A stretch of DNA of 29,356 nucleotides from Propionibacterium sp. (lineage in GTDB: Bacteria; Actinomycetota; Actinomycetes; Propionibacteriales; Propionibacteriaceae): the NCBI GenBank assembly GCA_012514785.1, contig JAAYZP010000177.1, forward strand, positions 1 to 29,356, given 5' to 3'. Positions 1 to 7,722 of this stretch are shown in pieces. The notes beneath the pieces were generated by a model. The model saw only the letters and a list, made by a program, of their open reading frames with translations, was not told the DNA's origin and ran no database searches. Each line of letters opens with the position of its first letter. The stretch's first letter is position 1. The translations under genes and the position numbers were made by a program.

Positions 1-1197
1 CACTGGCTCCGCGCCGACGCCCTCACCGCCGCGATCCTCGCGGTGCTGGGTGCGGGCATGGTCGGGCTGTCACGAGCCGCGGGGCTGGAGTTCTTCGAGT
101 TCCCGCTGTGGCGGCAGATGCTCGGCGCGTCGATCCTGGCGGTGCCGCTGGTGTGGCGCAGGCGCTTCCCGATGACAGCCGCGATAGTCGCGAACGCCCT
201 CTACATCGTGCTGCCCTACACGCTGGGCATGGACCTGTACGCGTCGCAGGTGGTGCTGTTCCTGGCGTTCTACTCCGTCGGCGCGTGGTCGGCGCAGCGC
301 GGCTGGGCCCTCATCGTGCGGATCACCATCAGCGCCGTCATGGCGGTGTGGCTGGTCTCCTCGATGTTCGGGGGCTTCGGCGCGTCCCCCGCGCCCGCAT
401 CGATGGCCGCCGACGAGCTGCTCGCCTTTTTCATGCTCAACTCCAGCATCAACATCGCCTTCTTCGCCGGCGCCTGGGTGTTCGGCAACCGCGCGTGGCA
501 GTCCGCGCTCGAACGCCACGCCCTCGAGAAGGCGCACGACGACATCCGCGCGCTCCAGGGGGAACTCGTGGAGGCCGCCGTCGAGACCGAGCGGATGCGG
601 ATCGCCCGCGAGCTGCACGACGTCGTCGCCCACCACGTGACGGCGATGAGCGTCCAGGCCGCCGCCGCGCGTCGCCTGCTGGGCACCGACCCGGCCCGCG
701 CGGAAGCATCGCTCAAGTCGGTCGAGGCCAGCGGGAGGAGTGCGGTCGCCGACCTCCGCACCATGGTGCTCACCCTGCGATCCGACAACGAGGAGACCGA
801 CGCGCTGCCCACCCTCGCCGACGTCGAGGCCCTGGTCAGCACGGCCCAGGAGCACGGGCAGCACATCACCTACGAACGGATCGGCGACGTGCCCGAGCTC
901 AGCCCCGCCGTCGAACTCACGCTCTACCGGGTCGCGCAGGAGGGACTCACCAACGCGAAGAAGCACGCCGGCCCCACCGCCAACGTCGCGCTGCGGCTGC
1001 GTAGCCTGGGGGACGCCGTGGAGCTCGAGATCTCCGACGACGGCCGCGCCGCCCCGACGCTGCTGCCCGGCACCGGCACCGGCCTGCAGGGGATGCGGGA
1101 ACGCATCACCGCCGTCGGCGGCCAACTCGAAGCGGGCCCCAAACCGCGCGGCGGGTTCATGGTGCGCGCATCCGTCCCGACGGGGGCGGACGTATGA
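1..1197 (+). CDS. Two-component sensor histidine kinase, HPK7/NarX-DesK class (5' partial)
   Basis: The frame is open from base 1, so the true start lies upstream; GTG at 43 is only the first internal start codon. The N-terminal half is hydrophobic, with about six membrane segments (for example around bases 45-90, 110-155, 170-225, 255-295, 310-375 and 415-490). A HisKA_3 dimerisation/phosphoacceptor helix follows with the motif RELHDVVAHH; the phosphorylated His is the codon at 616-618. The HATPase_c domain shows an N-box (LTNAKKHAG, near 945-972) and a G-box (GTGTGLQGMRERI, near 1072-1110). Family knowledge: such kinases autophosphorylate on His and pass the phosphate to a NarL-type regulator. 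The stop overlaps the next gene in an ATGA, so the pair is translationally coupled. The neighbouring ABC-2 exporter suggests it senses envelope stress or an exported compound; that is inference. Confidence 0.93.
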   Translation, partial: HWLRADALTAAILAVLGAGMVGLSRAAGLEFFEFPLWRQMLGASILAVPLVWRRRFPMTAAIVANALYIVLPYTLGMDLYASQVVLFLAFYSVGAWSAQRGWALIVRITISAVMAVWLVSSMFGGFGASPAPASMAADELLAFFMLNSSINIAFFAGAWVFGNRAWQSALERHALEKAHDDIRALQGELVEAAVETERMRIARELHDVVAHHVTAMSVQAAAARRLLGTDPARAEASLKSVEASGRSAVADLRTMVLTLRSDNEETDALPTLADVEALVSTAQEHGQHITYERIGDVPELSPAVELTLYRVAQEGLTNAKKHAGPTANVALRLRSLGDAVELEISDDGRAAPTLLPGTGTGLQGMRERITAVGGQLEAGPKPRGGFMVRASVPTGADV

Positions 1198-1850
1198 TCC
1201 GGGTGCTGCTCGTCGACGACCAGTCCCTGATCCGCACCGGGTTCAAGACGATCCTCGAGTCCGAGCCCGGGCTGGAGGTCGTCGGCCAGGCCGCGAACGG
1301 CGAGGAGGGTGTGCGGCTCGCGCTCGAGCTCGAACCCGACGTGATCTGCATGGACGTGCAGATGCCGGTCCTCGACGGGATCGAGGCCACCCGGCGGATC
1401 ACGGCGGCCGGGAGCCGGTCGTCGGTCCTGATCCTCACCACGTTCGACCGCGACGACTTCCTCTTCGAGACCCTCCAGGCCGGGGCGGCCGGGTTCCTGC
1501 TGAAGACCGCCGAGGCCGAGGAGCTCATCCAGGCCGTGCAGGTGCTGGGGCGCGGCGACGCGCTGCTCTCGCCGCAGGTGACGCGACGGGTCATCGCCCG
1601 CTTCACCACCACCCGGCCCGCGCCGGCCGGGGGCGACGCCGTCGACCAACTCACCGAACGCGAGCGCGAGACGCTGCTCTGGCTCGCCCGCGGCATCAGC
1701 AACGCGGAGATCGCCGCCGAGATGTACGTCAGCCCCGAGACCGTGAAGAGCCACGTCTCCAGCATCCTCACCAAACTGGGGCTCCGGGACCGCATCAACG
1801 CCGTCATCTGGGCCTACGAACAGGGCCTCGTCTCCCCCGGCACGCACTGA
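1194..1850 (+). CDS. NarL/LuxR-family response regulator
   Basis: 218 residues, the usual length for this family. The receiver domain (about 1-120) has the acidic pocket DD at residues 8-9 and the phosphoacceptor Asp54 in CMDVQMP; the TTFDRDD and LLKTAEAEEL stretches fit the beta4/beta5 switch region. The C-terminal LuxR helix-turn-helix (about 150-212) contains LTERERETLLWLARG and SPETVKSHVSSILTKLGLRDR. The ATG overlaps the kinase stop (ATGA). It is the cognate regulator of the upstream kinase. The immediate downstream palindromes at 1850-1895, placed before an ABC-2 exporter operon, are the likely DNA target (inference from position and dyad symmetry). Confidence 0.95.
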   Translation: MIRVLLVDDQSLIRTGFKTILESEPGLEVVGQAANGEEGVRLALELEPDVICMDVQMPVLDGIEATRRITAAGSRSSVLILTTFDRDDFLFETLQAGAAGFLLKTAEAEELIQAVQVLGRGDALLSPQVTRRVIARFTTTRPAPAGGDAVDQLTERERETLLWLARGISNAEIAAEMYVSPETVKSHVSSILTKLGLRDRINAVIWAYEQGLVSPGTH

Positions 1851-1895
1851 CTCCCCCGCGCGGGGGAGGCCCGGATTTCCCCCACCCGCGGGAGG
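1850..1895. promoter_or_regulatory. Tandem GC palindromes, probable response-regulator operators
   Basis: Directly after the regulator stop lies a perfect 18-bp palindrome, CTCCCCCGCGCGGGGGAG (1851-1868). A second, imperfect copy, TTTCCCCCACCCGCGGGAGG, occupies 1876-1895; the two centres are 26 bp apart. The second copy ends where the -35 region of the proposed ABC promoter would be. No T-run follows either palindrome, so an intrinsic terminator is less likely than paired dimer-binding sites for the adjacent NarL-type regulator. The assignment is inference. Confidence 0.55.
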
Positions 1896-1916
1896 CGCCC
1901 GGCACCGTCGGATTCC

Positions 1917-1930
1917 TAGGCTTATGGCCA
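1917..1930 (+). promoter_or_regulatory. -10 box TAGGCT and probable leaderless start of the ABC operon
   Basis: TAGGCT (1917-1922) matches the actinobacterial TANNNT -10 pattern. Seven bases later is an ATG at 1930, the distance expected if transcription starts on that A. There is no Shine-Dalgarno in front of either ATG (1924 or 1930). A leaderless transcript starting at 1930 also gives the more canonical ABC N-terminus MISVRN. A -35 hexamer is not recognisable. Confidence 0.5.
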
Positions 1931-2811
1931 TGATCAGTGTTAGGAACATCCACCGGTCCTTCGGTGACAAGCACGTGCTGAAGGACGTCTCCTTCGACAT
2001 CAAGCCCGGCCTGATGACCGGGTTCGTCGGCGGTAACGGCGCCGGCAAGACGACCACCATGCGCATCGTCCTGGGCGTCCTCGGCGCCAACAACGGCGAG
2101 GTCCTCGTCGACGGTGCACCCATGACCGACACCTACCGCGCCAACATGGGCTACATGCCCGAGGAGCGCGGCCTCTACCCGAAGATGAAGGTCATCGACC
2201 AGCTCGTCTACCTCGCCCAGCTCCACGGCATGAGCGCGGCGGACGCGAAGCATCGCGGGCTCGAAATCCTCGACCGCCTCGGGCTCGTCGGGAAGCCGAC
2301 CGACACCCTGGAGTCGCTCTCGCTGGGCAACCAGCAGCGCGCCCAGATCGCCGCCGCGCTCATCCACCGGCCGGCCGCCCTCATCCTCGACGAACCCTTC
2401 TCCGGCCTCGACCCCTCCGCGGTCGACGCCACCGTCGCCGTGCTGCGGGAAGTGGCCGCCACCGGCGCGCCGGTCCTGTTCAGCTCGCACCAGCTCGATC
2501 TCGTGGAGCGCCTCTGCGACGAACTCGTGATCATCGCCGACGGCCGGATCCGCGCCAACGGGACCCGCGACGAGCTGCTCGCCGCGGGAGCCACCGGCGA
2601 ATGGGAGCTGGTCAGCGCCGCCGATACCGGCTGGGTCCGCGAGGCGGGCGTCAGCGTGAAGGAATTCGACGGCGGCTACGTCCGCTTCCTCGCCCCCACC
2701 GAACAGCAGGCCAACGAGGTACTCACCGGCGCGCTCGCGCGCGGCACCGTGAAGAGTTTCGGCCCCGTGCAGCGCTCGCTGCACGAGATCTACAAGGAGG
2801 TCACCCAGTGA
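1930..2811 (+). CDS. ABC-2 exporter ATP-binding protein (NatA-like)
   Basis: ATPase subunit of an ABC-2 type exporter, acting as a cytoplasmic dimer under the membrane protein encoded next. Visible motifs: Walker A GGNGAGKTT (about residues 36-44), signature LSLGNQQRAQ (about 130), Walker B LILDEPFSGLDP (about 155-166) and the H-loop SSHQLD. The C-terminal 80 residues resemble the DUF4162 tail common in such exporters. The start was set at ATG 1930 on the leaderless argument; ATG 1924 would add MA. It is preceded by the tandem palindromes and coupled to the permease by a GTGA overlap. Substrate cannot be read from the sequence; family members export sodium, drugs or lantibiotics, and context with a two-component system suggests inducible export. 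Confidence 0.93.
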   Translation: MISVRNIHRSFGDKHVLKDVSFDIKPGLMTGFVGGNGAGKTTTMRIVLGVLGANNGEVLVDGAPMTDTYRANMGYMPEERGLYPKMKVIDQLVYLAQLHGMSAADAKHRGLEILDRLGLVGKPTDTLESLSLGNQQRAQIAAALIHRPAALILDEPFSGLDPSAVDATVAVLREVAATGAPVLFSSHQLDLVERLCDELVIIADGRIRANGTRDELLAAGATGEWELVSAADTGWVREAGVSVKEFDGGYVRFLAPTEQQANEVLTGALARGTVKSFGPVQRSLHEIYKEVTQ

Positions 2812-3968
2812 GCCAGCAAACCATGACCCAGTCCCCCGTCGGCTCCGGCGGCGCCCCGAAGCCCGAACTCACCCCTCGTCCCTCGTTCTGGAACGCGGTG
2901 GGCATCGTGGCGAAGCGTGAGATCATCACGCGGTCGCTGTCGAAGTCGTTCATCATTTCCACGATCGTCACGCTCGCGATCATCCTTGCAGTCATGGTGC
3001 TGATGCCCCGGATCGGCGACTGGATGAGCGGCGGCCCGGACACCGTCGCGGTGGTCGGCGAGGCGGAGCCCGTCGTCGCGGGCATCGCCGACGGCGCCGA
3101 GATCCAGGTGCTGGCCGACGACGCCGCGGCCCGCCAGGCCGTCATCGACGAGACGGTCGACGTCGCGGTCGTGCCCGACGACGCCAGCCCCGTCGGCGTG
3201 AAGCTCTACTCCCTCGACGACATCCCCACCGACTGGCTGCAGATGTTGTCGGTGAGCCCCACCGTCGAACTGCTCGACACCGACGCTGCCAACCCCGGCG
3301 TCCTCTACCTCATCGCGCTCGGATTCGGCATCGTGTGGATGATGGCGGCGATCACGTTCGGCATGAGCATCGCCACGAGCGTGGTGGAGGAGAAGCAGAC
3401 GCGCATCGTCGAGATCCTGCTGGCGACCGTCTCCGCCCGTTCCCTGCTGACGGGCAAGATCGTCGGCAACTCCGCCGCGGCGCTGGTGCAGATCCTGCTC
3501 ATCGTCGGGACGATCTTCCTGGGCCTGGCGATCAACGGCGACCAGTTGCCGACGATGAACCTCACCATGCCCATCATCTGGTTCGTGGTGTTGTTCCTGG
3601 TGGGCTTCGTGATGATCGCATCGATGTACGCGGCAGCGGCGGCGTTGGTGTCACGCCAGGAGGACCTCGCCAACGTGCAGCAGCCGATCATGTGGCTCGT
3701 CATGCTGCCCTACTTCGCGATCATCTTCGCGTTCAACAACCCCCTAGCGCTGCAGGTGATGAGCTACATCCCGTTCTCGGCCCCCGTGGCGGTCCCGATG
3801 CGGGTGTTCACGGGCCAGCACGAGGTGTGGGAACCGTTCCTGTCGCTGGGCATCCTGCTCGCGACGACCGGGGCGATCATCTGGCTGGCCGCGCGGATCT
3901 ACGAGAACGCGCTGCTGCGCACCGGCAAGCCGGTGAAGTGGAAGGACGCGATCAAGTCCGAGGCGTGA
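2808..3968 (+). CDS. ABC-2 exporter permease (NatB/YhaP-like)
   Basis: 386-residue membrane subunit partnering the upstream ATPase. The GTG at 2808 overlaps the ATPase stop and has a perfect Shine-Dalgarno AAGGAGG at 2794-2800, seven bases upstream; the ATG at 2823 is a weaker alternative. It shows the NatB-type layout: one N-terminal membrane helix (SFIISTIVTLAIILAVMVLM), an extracytoplasmic domain of about 130 residues rich in Asp/Val, then a cluster of about five helices, with the conserved VVEEKQTRIVEILLATVSA stretch between the first and second of these. It ends six bases from the stop of the convergent purB gene, leaving almost no room for a terminator between them. Confidence 0.92.
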   Translation: MSQQTMTQSPVGSGGAPKPELTPRPSFWNAVGIVAKREIITRSLSKSFIISTIVTLAIILAVMVLMPRIGDWMSGGPDTVAVVGEAEPVVAGIADGAEIQVLADDAAARQAVIDETVDVAVVPDDASPVGVKLYSLDDIPTDWLQMLSVSPTVELLDTDAANPGVLYLIALGFGIVWMMAAITFGMSIATSVVEEKQTRIVEILLATVSARSLLTGKIVGNSAAALVQILLIVGTIFLGLAINGDQLPTMNLTMPIIWFVVLFLVGFVMIASMYAAAAALVSRQEDLANVQQPIMWLVMLPYFAIIFAFNNPLALQVMSYIPFSAPVAVPMRVFTGQHEVWEPFLSLGILLATTGAIIWLAARIYENALLRTGKPVKWKDAIKSEA

Positions 3969-3974
3969 TCAGCA

Positions 3975-5405
3975 CTACAGCACGGAGCCGGGTCGGTAGG
4001 CAGCAGCCTCCGGCTCGGCTCTCGTGATCTCCTCGACGCGGCGCACCAGCGCGTCCACCTGCGCCTCGGCGGTGCCTGCGAGCTCGAGCGGGGAGGAGAC
4101 CAGCGATCCCAGCTCGTTCCTGCGGAGCCCCAGCCTGTGGTCGGCGGCGAGGCGGTCCAGCAGGTCGTTTGTCTGCAGGCCCTTCCGCATCTCGAGCGCG
4201 ACGGCGACGGCGTGCTCCTTGATGGCCTCGTGTGCCACCTCGCGCCCCACGCCCCTGCGCACCGCGGCCATCAGCACCTTCGTCGTCGTGAGGAACGGGA
4301 GGTAGCGCTGCAGCTCCGCCTCGATCACGGCCGGGAACGCCCCGAAGTCCTGCAGCACGGTGAGGAAGGTCTCGAACAGCCCGTCGAGCGCGAAGAACGC
4401 GTCCGGGAGCGCGACGCGGCGCACGACGGAGCAGGACACGTCGCCCTCGTTCCACTGGTCGCCGGCGAGCTCGCCCACCATCGACACGTAGCCGCGCAGG
4501 ATCACGGCGAGCCCGTTGACGCGCTCGCAGGAGCGGGTGTTCATCTTGTGCGGCATCGCTGAGGACCCCACCTGCCCCTCCTTGAACCCCTCCGTGACGA
4601 GCTCATGCCCGGCCATCAGGCGGATGGTGGTGGCGACGTTGCTGGGCGCGGCGGCCACCTGCGCGAGCGCGGTGACGACGTCGTAGTCCAGGCTGCGCGG
4701 GTACACCTGCCCCGTCGAGGTGAGCACGGCCGCGAACCCGAGCTCGGACGCGACGCACTCCTCCATCTCGGCCAGCTTGCCGGCGTCGCCCCCGACGAGG
4801 TCGAGCATGTCCTGCGCGGTGCCGACGGGCCCCTTGATGCCCCGCGCGGGGTAGCGGGCGATGAGCTCGTCGAGGCGCGTGAGGGCGATGAGCAGTTCGT
4901 CGGCGGCGGTGGCGAACCGCTTGCCGAGCGTGGTGATCTGCGCGGCGACGTTGTGCGAGCGCCCGGTCAGCGCCGTGGAGCGGTACTCGGCCGCGAGCCG
5001 CGTGAGCTGCGCCAGCGTCGCGACGACGCGCACCCGGATCACCCTCAGCGAGTCGAGGACCTGGAGCTGCTCGATGTTCTCCGTGAGGTCGCGCGAGGTC
5101 ATGCCCTTGTGCACGTGCTCGTGGCCGGCGAGCTCGTTGAACTCCTCGATGCGGGCCTTCACGTCGTGCCGGGTCACGCGCTCGCGCTCGTCGATCGAGG
5201 CGAGGTCGACGTCGTCGAGCACCGACTCGTAGGCGGCGATGACGGCATCGGGGTCGGAGCCGCCGAAGTCGACGCCGAGGTCCCGCTGGGCCCGGAGGAC
5301 CGTCAGCCACAGCTTCCGCTCCGCGACGATCTTCGCCTCCGGCGCCCAGATGGCGCGCATCTGGTTCGAGGCATAACGGTTGGCCAGCACATTGGGAACG
5401 CTCAT
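3975..5405 (-). CDS. purB: Adenylosuccinate lyase
   Basis: 476 residues, normal length. It cleaves SAICAR and adenylosuccinate to fumarate plus AICAR or AMP in purine synthesis. The fumarase/aspartase superfamily signature SSAMPHKMN is at residues 281-289 and carries the flexible-loop catalytic Ser. HKGMTSRDLTEN (99-110) and TGRSHNV with His151 match other conserved active-site blocks. The start ATG at 5405 gives the expected MSVPNVLANRYAS N-terminus. It is separate from the purD and purA genes further right, so purine genes here are scattered on the minus strand. Confidence 0.97.
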   Translation of the reverse strand: MSVPNVLANRYASNQMRAIWAPEAKIVAERKLWLTVLRAQRDLGVDFGGSDPDAVIAAYESVLDDVDLASIDERERVTRHDVKARIEEFNELAGHEHVHKGMTSRDLTENIEQLQVLDSLRVIRVRVVATLAQLTRLAAEYRSTALTGRSHNVAAQITTLGKRFATAADELLIALTRLDELIARYPARGIKGPVGTAQDMLDLVGGDAGKLAEMEECVASELGFAAVLTSTGQVYPRSLDYDVVTALAQVAAAPSNVATTIRLMAGHELVTEGFKEGQVGSSAMPHKMNTRSCERVNGLAVILRGYVSMVGELAGDQWNEGDVSCSVVRRVALPDAFFALDGLFETFLTVLQDFGAFPAVIEAELQRYLPFLTTTKVLMAAVRRGVGREVAHEAIKEHAVAVALEMRKGLQTNDLLDRLAADHRLGLRRNELGSLVSSPLELAGTAEAQVDALVRRVEEITRAEPEAAAYRPGSVL

Positions 5406-5473
5406 GCGCTCAGCCTACTGTCGCCCGCCGCGATCCCGAGCACCCCGCGGACACTGAGTGGTGGGCATCATCA

Positions 5474-5556
5474 CGTGACCGTTTTCGGGGGTCTCAATGC
5501 CCTTTCGACGCTCCTAGACGCCCCGGAGTGCTTTCAAACCCCCGAAAACGGTCACG
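5474..5556. repeat. Long inverted repeat (19-bp perfect arms, 45-bp centre), REP/MITE-like
   Basis: The left arm CGTGACCGTTTTCGGGGGT (5474-5492) is the exact reverse complement of 5538-5556. The centre can pair further (CGCTCC with GGAGTG), so the whole 83 bp can fold into one long hairpin. The right arm runs over the stop codon of the MaoC-like gene (TGA at 5554-5552). There is no T-run, so it does not look like a standard terminator. Extragenic palindromic repeat or a small non-autonomous element is possible; no second copy is present in this window. Confidence 0.75.
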
Positions 5557-6331
5557 AAGCGGCTGGGACCTCGGTGAGCTCGCCCACCAGCTTCGGCTTC
5601 CCCTCCTTGTCGACGACGGCGAAGCTATCGCCGTCGACGACGAACCCCACCCTGCCGGGCAGCAGGATCGGCTTGGTGAACTGCACACGCACCCGGTACG
5701 CGTCCGGCAGCTGACCGCCGAACGCCGCCAGCGCGCGGGCGTGGGTCCACATGCCGTGGATGATCGGGCGCGGGAACCCGAAGATCCGGGCGGTGAGCGG
5801 GTGGAGGTGGATGGGGTTCCAGTCGCCGGAGACCCGCGCGTACTGCCTCCCCAGATCCGCGGGCAGGCGCCACCGCTGCGACGCTCCCCCCGCCTGCGCC
5901 TCCGGCATGGGCAGCCGCTTGGTCTCGGGCGGGTCGCCGGGCACGTCGGCCTTCGTCGACAGGTAGTTGCTCGATCCCTCCCACACGAGCTCGTCGCCCA
6001 CGTGGATCCGCCCGCGGAGCTCGAACGTCGCTCCCTTCTTGTGCGGCTGCAGGTTCTCCGCCGTCACCGCGAGCCGGAGCCGCTCCGCCACGCCGACGGG
6101 CCGGTGCAGCACCATCTCGTTGCTCACGTGCACGAGGCCCGCGAGCGAGAACGGAAACTCCTTGCTCCGGAGGATCCGGCCCTGCAACCCGAACGTGCAG
6201 ACGTGCAACCACGTCGCAGGCACGGCGTCCTTCACGCTGAACCCGGTGACCCGCGCGTAGGCCGCCGACTGCTCGAGATCCTGGCGGTAGTCATCGAGCG
6301 ACACCTCGCCGCGGGGCAGCTTCGCGCCCAT
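5552..6331 (-). CDS. MaoC-like (R)-3-hydroxyacyl thioester dehydratase, HtdX-like
   Basis: 259 residues, a double hot-dog-sized protein. The C-terminal half carries the hydratase-2 motif RVSGDWNPIHLHP with Asp170 and His175 as the predicted catalytic pair, followed by FGFPRPIIHGMW. The family hydrates/dehydrates enoyl or 3-hydroxyacyl thioesters. Its ATG (6331) shares one base with the stop of the FabG4-like gene (TGATG), so it is the last gene of a coupled three-gene operon. Gene order with fabG4 and fadA2 matches the mycobacterial Rv0241c (htdX) - Rv0242c - Rv0243 neighbourhood as I know it, which supports the HtdX assignment. The stop lies within the right arm of the long inverted repeat. 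Confidence 0.88.
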   Translation of the reverse strand: MGAKLPRGEVSLDDYRQDLEQSAAYARVTGFSVKDAVPATWLHVCTFGLQGRILRSKEFPFSLAGLVHVSNEMVLHRPVGVAERLRLAVTAENLQPHKKGATFELRGRIHVGDELVWEGSSNYLSTKADVPGDPPETKRLPMPEAQAGGASQRWRLPADLGRQYARVSGDWNPIHLHPLTARIFGFPRPIIHGMWTHARALAAFGGQLPDAYRVRVQFTKPILLPGRVGFVVDGDSFAVVDKEGKPKLVGELTEVPAAS

Positions 6332-7722
6332 CACGCACCTACCAGGTTCTGGCCACACACGCGGATGACCTGCCCGTCGACTCCGCCGGAGGCCGGGGAG
6401 CACAGGTAGGCGAGCGTCTCCGCGACGTCCACCGGGCGGCCGCCCTGGCCGAGCGAGTTGGTGCGGCGGAAGATCTCGCGCTGCACGAAGGGGATCGCGC
6501 CGGTCATCTCGGTCTCGATGAAGCCGGGCGCGACGGCGCCGGCCGTGATGGGCCGGTCCGCCAACTGCCGGCTCAGCTCCCACGTGTAGCCCATGACGCC
6601 GGCCTTGCTGGCGGCGTAGTTGGTCTGCCCCTTGTTGCCGGCCACCCCGGAGGTGGAGGCGATGCCGACGATGCGGGCCTCGTCCCCGAAGCCGCCCGGG
6701 ACGACGTCTCCGAGGAGGTAGTCGTTGATGCGGATCTCGGCGGCGAGGTTGACCTCGAGCACCTGGCCCCACAGCTTCTCGTCGAGGTTCGCGAGCATCT
6801 TGTCGCGCGTGATCCCGGCGTTGTGCACGATGGCCCAGATCCTGGCGTCGGCGCCGTGCACGCGGGCGACGTGCGCCGCGATGCGCTCCCCGGCGTCGGC
6901 CGCGGTGATGTCGAGCTGGAGCGCGGAGCCGCCGATCCGGTTGGCCACCTGCGCCAGCGAGTCGCCCCCGGCAGGGACATCGATGGCGACGACGCTCGCC
7001 CCGTCGCGCGCGAACACCTCGGCGATGGCCGTTCCGATGCCGCGGGCCGCCCCCGTCACGACGACGACCCGCCCCTCGAACGGGCGATCATCCAGCGCGT
7101 GCAGCGCCTTGGCCGGCCCGACCCTCCAGGTCTGGCCGCTGACGAATGCGGAGCGTCCCTCGAGGAGGAAGCTCATGGTCGAGACGAGGTCGTCGGCGCC
7201 GGTGTCGCCCCGGAGGAAGAGGAGGTTCGACGTCGAGCCGGCGCGGAGCTCCTTGGCCACGGTGCGGTTGATGCCGTCGATGCCCTGCGCCACGGCGTGC
7301 GCCTCCAAACCCTCGACGGCGCTCGCGTCGGTGGCGACGATGATCACCCGGCCGGAGCGCTCCAGCGACCGCACGGCGGGGCGCAGCACCTGGCGCAACC
7401 CTTCGAGTTCGGCGATGGTGCGCACGCCTGTGGCATCCACGACGACGGCGCCGGGCGGGGTCGTGTACGGCCGCGGCACCTGCCGGCCGCGATCGTCGGC
7501 GATCCGGTTCTCCGCGACATCGGCGATCGGGTCGGCCGTCTCGACGTCGAGCAGCCCGAGCGCGGCGCGCGCGGCACCGTCGGCACCAGGCAGCTCCGCG
7601 AGCACGACGGGCCCCGTGGGCAGCACGCGCCCCCGGCGCAGCTTCGGCGGCGGCTTCAGCCCCGCCTGCTTCGCGACCAGCTGGCCGAGCGGGGAGTTGA
7701 ACAGGGTTTCCAACACGCTCAT
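6331..7722 (-). CDS. fabG4: 3-oxoacyl thioester reductase, high-molecular-weight FabG4 type
   Basis: 463 residues, about twice a normal FabG. The first ~210 residues form a degenerate flavodoxin/Rossmann-like domain without a usable glycine motif; the second half is a full short-chain dehydrogenase with TGAARGIG (223-230), HNAG, a catalytic Ser in GIASTSGVAG, and YAASK (Tyr369, Lys373). This two-domain layout is typical of mycobacterial FabG4 (Rv0242c), which reduces 3-oxoacyl thioesters with NADH preference. The ATG at 7722 overlaps the thiolase stop (TGATG), and its own stop overlaps the next ATG, so expression is coupled. Probable role: reduction or oxidation step between the thiolase and the MaoC hydratase. 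Confidence 0.93.
   Translation of the reverse strand: MSVLETLFNSPLGQLVAKQAGLKPPPKLRRGRVLPTGPVVLAELPGADGAARAALGLLDVETADPIADVAENRIADDRGRQVPRPYTTPPGAVVVDATGVRTIAELEGLRQVLRPAVRSLERSGRVIIVATDASAVEGLEAHAVAQGIDGINRTVAKELRAGSTSNLLFLRGDTGADDLVSTMSFLLEGRSAFVSGQTWRVGPAKALHALDDRPFEGRVVVVTGAARGIGTAIAEVFARDGASVVAIDVPAGGDSLAQVANRIGGSALQLDITAADAGERIAAHVARVHGADARIWAIVHNAGITRDKMLANLDEKLWGQVLEVNLAAEIRINDYLLGDVVPGGFGDEARIVGIASTSGVAGNKGQTNYAASKAGVMGYTWELSRQLADRPITAGAVAPGFIETEMTGAIPFVQREIFRRTNSLGQGGRPVDVAETLAYLCSPASGGVDGQVIRVCGQNLVGA

Noticed and set aside
1851..1868. Palindrome as an intrinsic terminator of the two-component operon
   Set aside because: There is no T-run after it and a second related copy follows; tandem operators explain it better, though some termination cannot be excluded.
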